This document shows, piece by piece, positions 51,001-63,125 of a stretch of DNA of 64,000 nucleotides. Origin of the DNA: Rhododendron vialii (Eukaryota; Streptophyta; Magnoliopsida; Ericales; Ericaceae); NCBI RefSeq assembly GCF_030253575.1, contig NC_080557.1, positions 45,832,501 to 45,896,500 on the forward strand. The letters run 5' to 3'. The translations under genes and the position numbers were made by a program. Under the pieces are notes generated by a model that did no database searches, was not told where the DNA came from, and worked only from the letters and a program-made list of their open reading frames with translations. The stretch's first letter is position 1, and the number at the start of each line of letters is the position of its first letter.

Positions 51001-53506
51001 CTGCTATGTCCAGTTCCCACAGCGGTTCGACGGCATTGATCTTCACGATCGGTACGCCAATCGCAATGTTGTTTTCTTCGATGTAAGTCCACTTGCTCCG
51101 TATCAAATTTCCATTACCATATGTAATACTGCATTCCCTACTAGCTATGAAAAGTTTGACGCAGGATTCCTCTTCCGATTTCCAAAGTTCCTGTGCTCCA
51201 GTCCCAATGCACTCTCAGCTGCACAATCATGCCTCAAGATCTGTGTTTTTCTTGATTTCCATCACCTCATGCAACTGAAAGTGCATTTAGGACAAGCCCA
51301 GGGATTTTGGCTGGAATAGGAATTGCTTGCCCGAAAATTTTGTATGCAAAGCTCATGAGTACATGGTTGTTCCTATGTCCATAGATCAACATGAAAGGCC
51401 TAGATGGGATCCAAGGGCCAGTGTATGTTGGGACTGGATGTGTTTTCAACCGGCAGGCACTATATGGCTATGATCCCCCAGTGTCTGAGAAGCGGCCAAA
51501 GATGACATGTGACTGCTGGCCTTCATGGTGCTGCTGCTGCTGTGGTGGTTCAAGGAAGCCCAAGTCTAAGAAGAAAGGATTGAAAGCTCTGCTTGGCCTT
51601 GGAGGCATGTACAACAAGAAGAAAAAAATGATGGGGAAGAACTACTCTAGGAAATCTTTGTCTGGGCCTGTCTTTGATCTTGAAGAGATTGAAGAAGGGC
51701 TTGAAGGTTTTGATGAGTTAGAGAAATCATCGCTCATGTCTCAGAAGAATTTCGAAAAGCGGTTTGGACAGTCACCGGTTTTTATTACCTCCACTCTAAT
51801 GGAAAATGGTGGCATTCCTGAAGGGACTAACAGCACTTCACTTATCAAAGAAGCCATTCATGTCATTAGTTGTGGATATGAAGAAAAAACTGAATGGGGC
51901 AAAGAGGTGAGTAGTATTTATGGGTTTTTGGTTTTGATTAGATTATTTCCAGGACTTCGATGACTAGGATGGCTCAATGAAGTAGAAAAAATGAAGTATT
52001 TTAGAATTTAGAGGCAATTCAAAGAGTTCAATTATTAAAAAAAATCTCAATGAAGTTTGACAACTAAATTTTTGTATTTCACTTCCAAGTAACACATTTT
52101 ACCGTGTAATTTTGTTACAACTATGAACCCAGACTGCCGCACAGAAATTTAATGCTTCTACATACGTTTCAAGAGTTTTTGACTTGGGTTAGACATTCAC
52201 AGATTGGATGGATTTATGGGTCGGTCACAGAAGATATATTGACAGGATTCAAGATGCATTGTAGAGGGTGGAAGTCAGTATACTGCATGCCAAAGAGATC
52301 AGCTTTTAAGGGGTCAGCTCCAATCAATCTCTCAGATCGGTTGCACCAAGTTCTGAGATGGGCTCTTGGTTCTGTTGAGATTTTCCTTAGCCGTCACTGC
52401 CCACTTTGGTATGCCTATGGGGGGAAATTGAAGTGGCTTGAGAGGCTCGCTTACGTTAACACCATTGTCTACCCATTCACTTCGATTCCTTTACTTGCCT
52501 ACTGCACAATTCCTGCCGTTTGCCTTCTGACCGGAAAATTTATCATCCCTACTGTAAGTATTTACGTTTCAAATATGACCGGGGACAAGAGTTATGTAAC
52601 ACCATAGCTTCTAGTTAATGCTTGATTTAATTACAAATTATACTACAAAAAGAAAAATTATGTAACATCATTGCAGCTGATGCTTGATTTACTAACAAGT
52701 TCCTTCAAAATGCCACGAAAAAGAAAATTTACTATGTAATGTCATAACTTCTAGTTGATGTATGATGTACTAACAAATTACTTCAAACAACAGAAATAGA
52801 AATCTATGTAAAATCATAGCATTTGATGCTTGATTTACTAAAAAATTGCTTCAAACTACACAAAGAATGGAAAAACCCCATTTTGGCACTATGGTTTCTA
52901 AACAGACTCCTTTTTTACGTGCAGCTAAACAACCTGGCTAGCATATGGTTCATGGCTCTTTTCCTCTCAATCATAGTGACGGGAGTGCTTGAGCTTCGGT
53001 GGAGTGGGGTTAGCATCCAAGACTGGTGGAGAAACGAGCAATTCTGGGTTATTGGCGGTGTCTCAGCCCATCTTTTTGCTGTATTCCAAGGCCTCCTTAA
53101 GGTACTTGCCGGAGTTGACACAAACTTCACAGTAACAGCAAAAGCAGCCGATGATGCAGAGTTTGGGGACCTCTATCTCTTCAAGTGGACCACGCTTCTC
53201 ATCCCACCAACCACCTTGATAATCTTGAACATGGTTGGTGTTGTTGCCGGAGTCTCTGGTGCCATCAACAATGGTTATGCCTCGTGGGGTCCCTTGTTTG
53301 GGAAGTTGTTTTTCGCATTCTGGGTTATTGTCCATCTTTATCCTTTCCTCAAGGGGTTGATGGGAAGGCAAAATAGGACTCCTACGATTGTCGTGCTTTG
53401 GTCAGTTCTTCTAGCTTCTATCTTCTCATTGGTTTGGGTTCGAATCGATCCTTTCTTGCCTAAGCAAAAAGGTCCAATCCTCAAGCAATGTGGAGTCGAG
53501 TGCTAG
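45100..53506 (+). CDS. CESA4: Secondary-wall cellulose synthase catalytic subunit CESA4
   Basis: Exons are 45100-45180, 45521-45722, 47981-48099, 48229-48298, 48394-48544, 49184-49796, 50302-50439, 50548-50673, 50870-51082, 51385-51906, 52203-52553 and 52925-53506, giving about 1055 residues (Arabidopsis CESA4 has 1049). A RING-type zinc finger at about 41-87 ([25 protein letters not shown]) serves subunit contact. Two N-terminal membrane helices are at about 228-280. The glycosyltransferase core carries the first Asp in SDDGAS (about 350), DCD at 517-519, TED at 754-756 and QVLRW at 794-798. The class-specific Cys/Lys-rich region includes WCCCCCGG. Six further helices lead to the end [37 protein letters not shown] and [10 protein letters not shown] mark the CESA4/IRX5 clade rather than CESA7 or CESA8. 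It polymerises UDP-glucose into cellulose in the plasma membrane, in a complex with CESA7 and CESA8 during xylem wall formation. Everything appears intact. Confidence 0.97.
46610..46922. mobile_element. MITE-like element with TTTCGGTAA array in CESA4 intron 2
   Basis: Ends CGCAACTCTTTATTTTCTC and GAGAAAATAGAAGGCTGCG are imperfect inverted repeats. Between them the word ATATTTCGGTAACTA or a variant recurs about four times, each followed by a partly complementary ATGNCGAAAAT. No coding is present. Confidence 0.5.
47214..47512. mobile_element. Degenerate Stowaway-like MITE in CESA4 intron 2
   Basis: The left end TTCCTCCGTCCCGAATTTTT is Stowaway-like, and the right end reads GGACATAGAGTA, a worn form of the expected GGACGGAGGGAGTA. 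It lies in the 2.26-kb second intron of CESA4. Confidence 0.5.
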
Positions 53507-54154
53507 TCATGCTTTTGGGGTGCTCTGCTCTCACATGTCAGTGTTCTGCTTAGCTTGGATCATTTTGGCTTGGTTTTTTCCTTCAATTCTTGTGGTGCAT
53601 TGTAGGAGAGTGATGTGTATATGGGGTGTAAGAGGATTCTGCTGCATATTTGCTAGCAGTAAGCCAAATGTATCTGCTCTGCTGTAAAATAATACATTTG
53701 ACTAATCCCAAGACAATTTTCTGTACGAATACAAAGGTGGTTTCACTATTTTGATCTCATATAATCAAAGAAAAGAAGATTGCTAGAGATTTGGAGCTTG
53801 TAACCTTTCAATACTAAATAGAAGCAAAGCTAAACTGATGACTCTGCATTGAAAATTCTAGTGAAATTATTGTCATTATGCATCGTTAACAAACTAATTC
53901 TCTTATTAAAAAAAAAACTAATTTTTTTGCCGTTTAGAAAAAAAATCTCTTATTTACTTGCTACATTTTGAGGACCACCTATTCTCTTTTTTATTTCTGC
54001 TGCTATCTTTTTTAGCCTACTCTTAAGTGGTTGCAATTGTAACATCCTGGCTTTTTCCGAACCAACAATCTTCATAAATAGGACTATCTCTATTACAATT
54101 TTCACACCTTTGTTGAGTGGACTTATTTTTCCTTTGAAAATATTTCTTCCTATT
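53507..54154. other. CESA4 3' UTR and spacer
   Basis: Probable CESA4 3' UTR, then an AT-rich spacer. Nothing else is recognised before the retroelement at 54155. Confidence 0.45.
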
Positions 54155-54379
54155 TGACGCGGCGGAATTCACGAGAGACTAGTTAGCGTACTAGTCCAAA
54201 CGGGATAAACAACTCGTCGCAACGAGCAATTCTTGCGCACAAGAAAGAAAGAGAAAATCTCTGAATATTATTGATAAAAGTTATATAAGTTATAATAATT
54301 GAATAGGTTACAGCCCTTTTTATAAGACCCTAACCCTATAAATCGTACTATAAAAGAAATAATAAATCATGCCAAAACA
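54155..54379 (-). repeat. 3' LTR of the TR-GAG element
   Basis: This is nearly identical to the copy at 55325-55551. The Gag frame runs about 30 bases into it. Confidence 0.85.
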
Positions 54380-55304
54380 TCGACCTCCATTCAACATCGA
54401 CCTCCACTGTTTCTTCGATGTTGGGCTCAACAAATATCACCTCCTCTAGTTCAACTCGATCTCCTTCCTCTTCTGCGATCTCATATCCATCATAATAGCT
54501 GGAACGTGATGAATCTGAGATTGAAAGATTTTTATCGGTTTGTTGACGCTTTGAGTGACCCGAACCCAACAGTCTCAGTGATGTGTCCCTCGAGTTTTCA
54601 GTAGCCGCAACGGTATAATTTTTATTACTTGAAAAAGAATAAGACAACCCAAGATTATCTCGGGACAATCGCTTGGACTCAAGATTTCTTCGATACTCTT
54701 CATATAACATCTGACCATGATGCGATTGAAGAAATCTATCACTCATCAATCGTCTCATCCTGAGCCATGTCTTGACTGGTTGTTTATATTGGCGCTCCCG
54801 ATTATATTGCAATTGCTTCCACCATCTAGAAGCATAGCCTTGTAATTTACAAGTCACGTATCTAACTTCCTTTTCTTCCGGAATTTCCATATACTCAAGA
54901 AACTTATCAACTTTACGAAACCAATAAATTAAATTCTCAAGATGGCAATACCCATTAAAACTAGGAATTATTGGTTGTACCTAAAAAGTTGAAAAATCGT
55001 CATCTGTGCGGTAAAACCCTTCAAACCTTGAATGTCGCTTATTCGACTGATATCCATAATAATCCTCAAATAACTCGTCTTCAGATTCATCCTCACTATC
55101 AAGTTGATAATAAGAATATCTTCCGGAGACGTTTTGATTAATAGGTTGGTTGCGGGCAAATCCCTCAACGCTGTTCCTATCAACTTTGCGTTTAACAGAT
55201 TGACCATGGGCAAATCCCTTAGTGCGAGTCCTGTTAAATACTTCACCACGACGAACGTCAATGGGCGTGTCTTCTTTTGTGTTTGGTGCCATCGAACCAG
55301 GCAA
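54348..55304 (-). pseudogene. Retrotransposon Gag with one in-frame stop
   Basis: Read on the minus strand, the frame opens near 55304 (MPGSMAPNTKEDTPIDVRRG), meets a TAG at 54981-54983, then continues in the same frame to 54348. After the stop come IIPSFNGYCHLENLIYWFRK, LEYMEIPEEKEVRYVTCKLQ and ASRWWKQL. These form the capsid-like Retrotrans_gag region of Ty3/gypsy elements. No zinc knuckle was seen. The single stop may be decay, a readthrough site, or the boundary of a shorter product. Confidence 0.75.
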
Positions 55305-55324
55305 AGCCTTGCTCTGATACCACT

Positions 55325-55551
55325 TGACGCGGCGGAATTCACGAGAGACTAGTTAGCGTACTAGTCCAAACGAGATAAACAACTCGTCGCAACGAGCAAT
55401 TCTTGCGCACAAGAAAGAAAGAGAAAATCTCTGAATATTATTGATAAAAGTTATAAAAGTTTTTTAATAATTGAATAGGTTACAGCCCTTTTTATAAGAC
55501 CCTAACCCTATAAATCGTACTGTAAAAGAAATAATAAATCATGCCAAAACA
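55325..55551 (-). repeat. 5' LTR of the TR-GAG element
   Basis: This is the partner of 54155-54379. The primer-binding site lies at about 55299-55318, on the interior side. Confidence 0.85.
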
Positions 55552-55749
55552 AGCGGCATTAAATAAAAGATATTTCCTAATTAATTAAAATAAAATCCTA
55601 ATTCTTGTAGACCAAGAATCCTAATAAAGGTAGAAATCAAAATCAAACTGAATACGGAAAGTTAATAATTCTAACCTAAACGAAAATATTCCTAATCAAA
55701 ATCTTATTCTAAAACAATAAAAATAAAATACAAAAATTCTCCATTTTTG

Positions 55750-56340
55750 TCCTACATCAGTATTCCACTTGCATTTCTACTTCTGCCTCGTCCATATCTT
55801 CCGTCTCTTGAAAATTCCCCTCTAGATTGATCATGAGTTGAAAAGAATTCTCTCACTTGGAGTACTAACGCTTAGCTTAGATTCAAAGTCACTCTCAATT
55901 GACTCTTTGAATTCCCTATTCAACCTTTACTCAAATGTTTTAATGAAAGCCAGCAATTCATATCTTGAGTATTTTCAAGAACTATAGGATTGTACTTTTC
56001 CAGCAAAGTAGTCAAGATTTTCTTAGTAATTTTTTTGACTAGTAATAGTCTCCTCGCATGTTCTTATTTGAGTAACAACTTCCCTAACTCTGCAAAAGTA
56101 CTCCAACAATTCAACACTCTTCAGTTTTGTATTCTCAAAATCTGTTCCCAAGGATTAGAGTTTGGTAAATTTTTCTTCAAATTGCCTTTATACTCATTTC
56201 AAAGAATATCTCATGCCTCCTTAACTTGCTGATATTCAGCAAGTTTGGTCATCGACAATTTTTGATAAATAGTATCAGGCTATCCGCAATTCTTTGTTGA
56301 ATCTAAAACTTGCTGTTGTTTTTGACTTTCTAAGATTTAA
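55750..56340 (-). pseudogene. Decayed Copia-type gag fragment
   Basis: On the minus strand, broken frames still read DTIYQKLSMTKLAEYQQVKE, then A-stop-DIL-stop-NEYKGN, the typical Copia gag stretch (EAWDILENEYKGN in intact relatives). A later part resembles the Arg/Gly-rich tail. Several stops and frameshifts make it non-coding. It is unrelated to the TR-GAG next to it. Confidence 0.6.
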
Positions 56341-56659
56341 TTTTCCCTGCACAAAATTTCACTCACAACTTGTTCTTCATCCAACAAAACTCCGATACTT
56401 ATATCAGCTTTAGACTCAAGACCTTTTGATGTAATGGTGTAAACTAAGAAAAGACAGTAGAGGACAAGAGACTGCCGAAGCAGAGATACCCAGGAGCAGG
56501 GGCAAAACTCGAGGGGCTGCTCACTGCTGCAATCCACTCATTCGAATTAGGAAGAAGTTTTAGTACCTCACGAGACATTAAACCCTAGCCATACACTTCT
56601 CTAATACAAGCCCATCTGAGACAAGTAAAAAGGTTACAATTGGCATAAAAAGATGCAAA

Positions 56660-59600
56660 TTACAATTGATTCCAAGCCTTTTTGCATGCAGCAATTGATT
56701 CCAACAGCCAAGTGTGGGGAATGACCTCAGACCCAGTTTCACCAGCCAAATTTTCTGCTGTTTCTAGCCTTTGAAGCACAACAGAACCATCCTCTTCCAA
56801 TCTGCACCCTTGCATGGGGTCATTGTTATAGACAATTAGAGTTAACTGTGAAGCAGGTTTCTGACTTTGTTCTCTAAGTTGTGTCTTGCTCTCAATAACA
56901 AAACCTCCTGCAGTGGTAACCAAATCTAGAAGATTTTCCTTGTAACCAGGTATAAAGTCGCCGCTGAAGTAAAAACATAATCCATTGAAGAGCTTTGGTG
57001 CCTGCAGGAGAAGGAATAAAAAGCATTAGCCTCAATCAAGAACACAACTTCAGATTAAGCCAAAAAAACGAAAGTACATAAGGAGGAACTAAATTCTTCA
57101 GGCTGAGTTTCGATATTATATCTATAGAGGGATATGTAGAGCGAAAAGAAAAGGAAATTGTAGTTGCGTCTTTTCTAGTTTCGATATTACATCTCATTGG
57201 TTTCATGCTTTCTAAGAAGATATCTCAACAAATACATGATTCAAACGTAGACTAGAAAAGACGCAATGTGAGTATATATTCCCATGACTTGACGCCTATG
57301 GCATACTTTTTCTCGACATTGCAAATGTCTAATATGAAATGACACTGGATAAATCAAAATTGTCCCAACTCAACCCATAGTAGTCCAAGGCATATATAAT
57401 CTTCATTGGGTATGTAAAAGAAGTATGATTATTTATTGTCAGATTTGATATTTCCAAATCCACACTCACATTATCCAAGGCCCTAAGTCTGCCAGTCTTG
57501 GGGCCATTACGACAGCCATGATTGTCTAGAGCAACTTCATAAGGTTCTTCATCCACAGGATGCATTGCTTCCATGCATGCTCTGATCCCTGCAAATCCAC
57601 AACCCAAGGTATAGCGGATTACCCTTCTGATTTATTTCTCAATCAGTCCTTGAAGCAAAACACAAGAGGTAGAAATACATCCCATCAAGAAAAGAGAACC
57701 AAAAAAAGTTTCACTTAAAAAGTATAAACAGTGGGAGGCAGAAATAGAGCTCACAGCTAGTCTTAAGGATCCATTTCCCACTCAAAATTGCCTTCATAAC
57801 TTTCAATGTCCTGCTACATGCACCCTCTGCATCTGTGGCAGCAATGACGTGGGTAACATTTGGATTCCAAAACTTGGCCACAGTTGCACCACACGTGCTT
57901 GCAAACTTGACCAAAAGGTACTGCACATTGGAAGTCAGAAAATATAAGGTTACTCCGAATTGAATCATCAGAATGGGCTTCCAATCAACAGCTATGCACA
58001 GAAACCAAGTATCAAAAGTTCCTAATATAAAATATTTTGGTAACAACTCCAGATAAGTGGATAAATTCAGTCTTTATGTCCCCTCCCATACCCCAAAACA
58101 CATAGGAACCACAAACCTGAAGTGGATAGAGGGACGCATATGGAAAAAGAAAACCACAGTAAAATCAGATCAAGGAAAATATATGGAAGAGCACTTTTTT
58201 GTTTTTTGAATATAAGTGGGAATTATGCAGCCAAAAGAAACTGTGGGAACCAAAATCATCAGATATTGTACCTTGTCAAAATTTGAACAGGGAAAAAACA
58301 ACCAATAATAAACCCCATATGCTCCTGTCTTTGCATGAGTCATGCATGATTTAGCACAAACGTAGACACTAGATAACTATCTTATTAGAACCAACCTTTT
58401 CTTCCACTGACAGAGCAGATGCACAGAAAACCCATTCTTTCACTCCATTACGTGAGGCTTCCCATACCTTGGGCTGCTTAGAGATTCTGCATTCACAATG
58501 ACGAAAATGATACCAGGCCACAAATCGCAAATAGATGCACTGTGTGTAGACCATATGAAAGCGCATCACCTACCTTGTTTTGTTAATTTTAGAAAGAAAA
58601 AAAAAAGACTAATTAAAAGGAAAACAGAAACATCAACTCCAGTATAACAGTGTACATCTGTTACATTCTCCAATTCAGTTGAACAACATATCATGCTTGT
58701 TTTCGCGTTCCCTCTCTCCAAGACAACATACTTTCAACAAAGCGATCATAAATATAAAAGTTAATTTTACAAGAGATGACATAGGAGGGAGAACCTATGC
58801 TCAGTCAAAAAGCAGAGCCCTGTAGAAAACTTCCGCAAAAGAAAGAAAAGGAAAAATGAAAGAGAGTATTTTACCCTTGCCTAGAATCCCAAGACTCAAC
58901 CACCAACTTTTTAATGAAGAGCCTTCCCCTTAATTAGTCACCAGAAAAATTGCTTAGAAAAAACAACATAACGATTGGTTTTTTTGATCAGAACATAACG
59001 ATTGGTTAACTGACAATTTTAGCAAGAACTTAGCCATTAAGCCCATTGCATTCAAACAGTACACACTAGACATTTGGAAGTATGAAAGCAGTATGAATTG
59101 CTACAGTCAATAATTTTGAATCTTGGACTTCTGAATATAAATAGTAAGGAGGGAAAAATTATACATCATCTCAGTTGGCGCAAAATCCTGTTCTTCACTT
59201 GCATGCTTCCTGGACTTGGACTTCTCACAGGGAAACTTGACTGAGGAATGATTTGGGCATAACACTAGAAAGTCCTCCTGCAAAGAAAGAACAAAGAAAA
59301 TCAATAAAGGAATAGTAAGCTTTCCTGACAATGTTCCCGAGTTTATCTTGTAGTCAAACAAGCAAATATAGTTGACTCACAAAGTCCCATCTACAACCCA
59401 AGACTTCCATCGCACAAGGCACGTGATAACTTTTGCGACATGATTTCACAAAGCAACCAAGACCTGCTCCTCTTAGCCCACATTTGCTGCACTTCAGCTT
59501 TGCAGCTCTTGCTACTTCTGCCTTCAAATTTTTAACAGTTTCACCAACAAAATAAGCTTGAGGTGTCCTGCAAATTGCAAATAGTATCTGGATATATTAT

Positions 59601-62600
59601 TAAATATTGAAGGTCAACCTATCATGAATGCAATAAAGCAAAATGCATTTGCTTTTAAATTTCATCACAATGAACATCTACCCAAATCATTTTACTTATG
59701 CTTAGAACAGCCTCATCAGCAGCTTTTAATATTACTATCAACAAAAAAAGAAGAAGGAAAGACGAGTGCACCATTCAATGCATATCTGGTGAGCATGTAT
59801 AACATTTGAGTTTGTTGCTGCATTTCCAACAACTTCCTTTCCATTGACATAATGCAACATGGGCCCCGTACTCTGCAAACACAAAGTGAGGACAAAGGTA
59901 CAACAATTACCACAGAGACATTCAAGCAGTTTGAAAGGATACTATTACGTACAACAAACACACTTGATAGCAATATCTATGGTTGTGAAAGAAATGAAGA
60001 GGCCAACACATCCAGAAATGGTACTCACATCCTTGACTCCAGAGGACTCGCAAAATGCACAAATACTTCCACTTGCATCATTTGAATCTGAAATTGTTGG
60101 ATCCTTTACACCAGACAGTTCTCCGCATTCCAGTTTTGATATTTCCAGACTTCCTGTGTGAACTATATTTGGTTGAGTGCAGCCTGTGTAAGGCGCACCC
60201 ATCTTGAGCAACCCATTGCTATGTTTCCTTTGTCTTTTAACTTTCCTGGCACGATCTACCCCAGCACCAGGTGAGAGTCTATCCAATTCTCCTTCTCCCT
60301 TATTATAGTTGTCCTCAAGTAATCTCTTGGCTGGGATTTTTCCTGTACTCTACAATAATAATCAACAATGGTCTTATTCAGCCTATCCATACTTATCTGA
60401 CACTGTACTTCCAGTTGGAATTTTGTTCAACTGAAGCATAAAGTGGAAACTGTAGAAACCACTATATCCTGGTCTACAAAATGTTTGAAAGCATAAATCT
60501 GATGTGCTAGTCATTAATAATAGAGCACAAGATCCATTCAACCTATACATAATTTAGTTTCACTGGATGAAGGCAATCAATATCAATATACTGACAGCAT
60601 ATGTATAAGGACTCCAACCAAAAAGGTAAGCACAAAAATTTCATGACCACTGCGCATAGATAACATTCAAATGACAATCTGGAATAAATAGCCTTGATGT
60701 GAACAGTGAAGTCAGACTGCCTGTTAGAATGAGATGATATGTCAAATGGCACACTTACGCATCTTACATCATTGCTGCTCCCTGGATCATCAGCTATTCC
60801 TTTGGTATCAAATGAAGGAGGGCTGATTGGTGATGATTGTAATTCTTGATTAATACATAATTCCTCCGTAACAAGCTCTTCTTGTTTTGCACCTCTCATC
60901 CAAACATTACCCCCACCACGTAAAACCACTCGATCCACATAGCCCATCTTGAATTGATCTGTCACAAAATTGATTGGCGGTGTAGATTTGTCAAATTTCC
61001 CAGTCAACTCATTCCCTTCTTCAGCAGAATGGTAAAGAGGAGCCCAAACTCGTTTACAAGTAGGTAATAAAATTTGGCACTCCCCATTGCTAGATCCCTC
61101 TTGAGGTGTTCCAAATAACTCCTTTATTTTGTTATCATCATCTGTTTTAAGGGAAGAAGGCAATTCCTTAGAAACCCTTTTAGCTCCTGGAACAATTAGG
61201 AACCCAAGCAATGCCAGTAAGAGGTAGAATTCTTAAATTCAATAACAGGAAAGTATATCGACCGGGGGGAAAAATCAAGGTTATAAATAGTCGTACCAGA
61301 AGAAAGAGGCGGGAACAGACTAGCACCAAAACTGGCATCCCAACTTCTATAGATGGTAACTAGATTTTCCATATAAGGTGCTGGCCTTACATCTGCAAAA
61401 CCATTAAGGCATTTAGGTACATGAGTTCATAAATCAATTTTCCATCATGTAAATTGTCCCCAAAACTATTCTTAGGCTATATTTGGACAACAGATTGTAG
61501 AGGGATTTTCGGCGAGAGGAAATGATGAATGAAAAGGCTATATTTGCTCTTTGGTTTCCCCATCAGTTTCCTTTCTCTTTGTAAATCCTTACACAGGTTC
61601 TTGATCCACACTACAGGCATCAACATAAGGAACAATCTTCTCATTTACTTGAAGATTCAATTCCTCTAAAATGTCAGAAAGAAGGAACAACAGTTGGACA
61701 TGAATCAGCTCAACTTATCAAGACGGTTGACATAAGCCTTTTGCACTACTGTTCAGTTCCGGGATGTAAAATTCCCACCTACTGAAATTTGTTCCCAGAT
61801 ATGCTTCGTATCAAATAGACTGAGCTTTGTATTTGGATCAAGGATTTGTAAAAGAATTTACCAAGGAAAAAGGAAATTGTAGGTAAACCAAAGAAACAAT
61901 ATCTTCTGATCTTTCCCTTACCGTTTTGTCCCTCTACAAATCCATAAAACATTAAATTATTGCAATTGTTGTGTGTAGTCTGCTGCCCCTCCCATAAGCG
62001 CAAATGGAGGTTTAAAAACAACTGAAACATTATTTTCCCATCAACATAAACAGACATAGAAAAGTAATAAGACTTCGTGGAAGAGATAAATACTGAAAAA
62101 AACAAATCCAGGGATTCAATAATAACACACAGAAACTTCCCAAAAGGTTACAAAGAGCTATGGCCTCAAGTATTCTACTCTAATAAGATGAAAACTCACT
62201 ACCAAAGACCCTAACCACCTATTTATAACCTAAGACACTTCACAAACCCTAACTAAAAATATGCATCCATAAAATGAACCACTATTAGTAAAATAGACTG
62301 CATCAATGAAGTAAAATTGTTATTTTGAGAGTCAAGGACTCCTGTTGTATTTTAATTTGAGAGTTTCTCTACCTAGAATCAAATTCTTGATTTTTCTGGT
62401 TACAAGTTTATGGCATCACGTACCAAGTTCAGCGTACTGTTGTTTGCAGACGGGGCACTCCGATCCAAACTGGGTAGATCTCGGTACGCAGAAACTGAAA
62501 TAGGGTTTCGAAAAATTTGAAGTCAGATCGCAGAATATATCACAATCAAAACCAAACAATAGAAAATCAGAGAGAGAGAGAGAGAGAGAGTAGTAGTAGT

Positions 62601-62760
62601 AGTAGTATAGTAAGAAGAACATTTGAGGAGTGAGAAGAGGAAACGAACTCGCAAAAGATGTGATTGCAGGGGAGCAGCTGTGGCCGGTTGAGCAGATTTA
62701 GGCTGAAAGAATCACAAAATCAACGGTCCAACCAAATTAGTCATTACCCAGATGCAGTAA

Positions 62761-62799
<39 letters not shown>

Positions 62800-62890
62800 A
62801 CCAGAGAGGGCACTTGAGCTCGAGACCCAGTTTCTGGTGATGGAGAAGCCATGGATTGAGAAAGCTGGAGTTGTTGGAAGCGTCCGCCAT
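56660..62890 (-). CDS. BARD1: BARD1 (BRCA1-associated RING domain protein 1)
   Basis: Minus-strand exons are 62802-62890, 62649-62702, 62424-62494, 61297-61392, 60759-61186, 60029-60349, 59772-59872, 59381-59567, 59165-59277, 58396-58486, 57755-57920, 57470-57588 and 56660-57001, giving about 725 residues (Arabidopsis BARD1 has 714). The RING finger is at about 27-65 (LELKCPLC, LLPCNHIFCD, SECPVCKQQY). A variable middle part follows. The extended PHD is at about 335-470 (ICAFCESSGVKD, HAHQICIEW, KLKCSKCGLRGAGLGCFV, CRKSYHVPCAMEVLGCRWDF). The first BRCT is at about 500-600 (WNPNVTHVIAATD, LKVMKAILSGKWILKTSW) and the second at about 613-725 (LFNGLCFYFSGDF, PHTWLLESIAAC). BARD1 pairs with BRCA1 in homologous recombination repair and also represses WUSCHEL in the shoot meristem. 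The end of exon 5 has two possible donors nine bases apart (GAT|GTAAGA and TGC|GTAAGT), and I used the stronger. All phases close and no damage is seen. Confidence 0.96.
62764..62796 (-). repeat. (CT)n microsatellite next to BARD1 splice donor
   Basis: About 16 GA units on the plus strand, so CT on the BARD1 sense strand, start six bases after the 5' splice site of intron 1 (GTATAC at 62801). A shorter tract at 62569-62590 lies in intron 2. Confidence 0.95.
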
Positions 62891-63017
62891 TGTTGTCGCT
62901 GAGCTCTGACTGTTACTGTAATTGCAGATGAAACGAGAAAAAGGCTTAACAATTGAACGGACTTAATAAACTGGTAGTAGTGTTTAATTTTTTGGAAAAA
63001 AGGCGCTGATATTTGAA

Positions 63018-63125
63018 CTTGGCGCGCTTTGCCTCAAATGTTAAACTCCCGCCACCGTGGTTTTATTTCCGTCTAAATTCCCAAACTATCCCCTTCTTCT
63101 GCGTTCCAAACCCTAGACCAGGGCT
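63018..63125 (-). promoter_or_regulatory. BARD1 promoter with E2F-like and telo-box motifs
   Basis: On the minus strand, TGGCGGGAG (63046-63054) and GCGCGCCAAG (63019-63028) resemble E2F sites (TTTSGCGS). A telo-box (AAACCCTAG on the plus strand, near 63109-63117) lies farther upstream. E2F control is known for plant S-phase and DNA-repair genes; binding here is inference. Confidence 0.5.

Larger units (their letters stand above)
54155..55551 (-). mobile_element. Gag-only terminal-repeat retrotransposon (TR-GAG type)
   Basis: Two direct repeats of about 226 bp, 54155-54379 and 55325-55551, differ at only a few positions. On the minus strand each starts TGTTTTGGCATG and ends CGCCGCGTCA. Just inside the 5' copy (right side) is TGGTATCAGAGCAAGGC, a tRNA-Met primer-binding site. 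The roughly 950-bp interior codes only for a Gag-like protein; no protease, reverse transcriptase or integrase is present. This matches the non-autonomous TR-GAG class. No 5-bp target duplication is evident. Confidence 0.85.

Noticed and set aside
51083-51384. Reading-through of the CESA4 exon ending at 51082 to give a truncated protein
   Set aside because: A consensus donor (GTAAGT) and the conserved continuation at 51385 ([11 protein letters not shown]) show a normal intron; the open frame beyond 51082 is chance.
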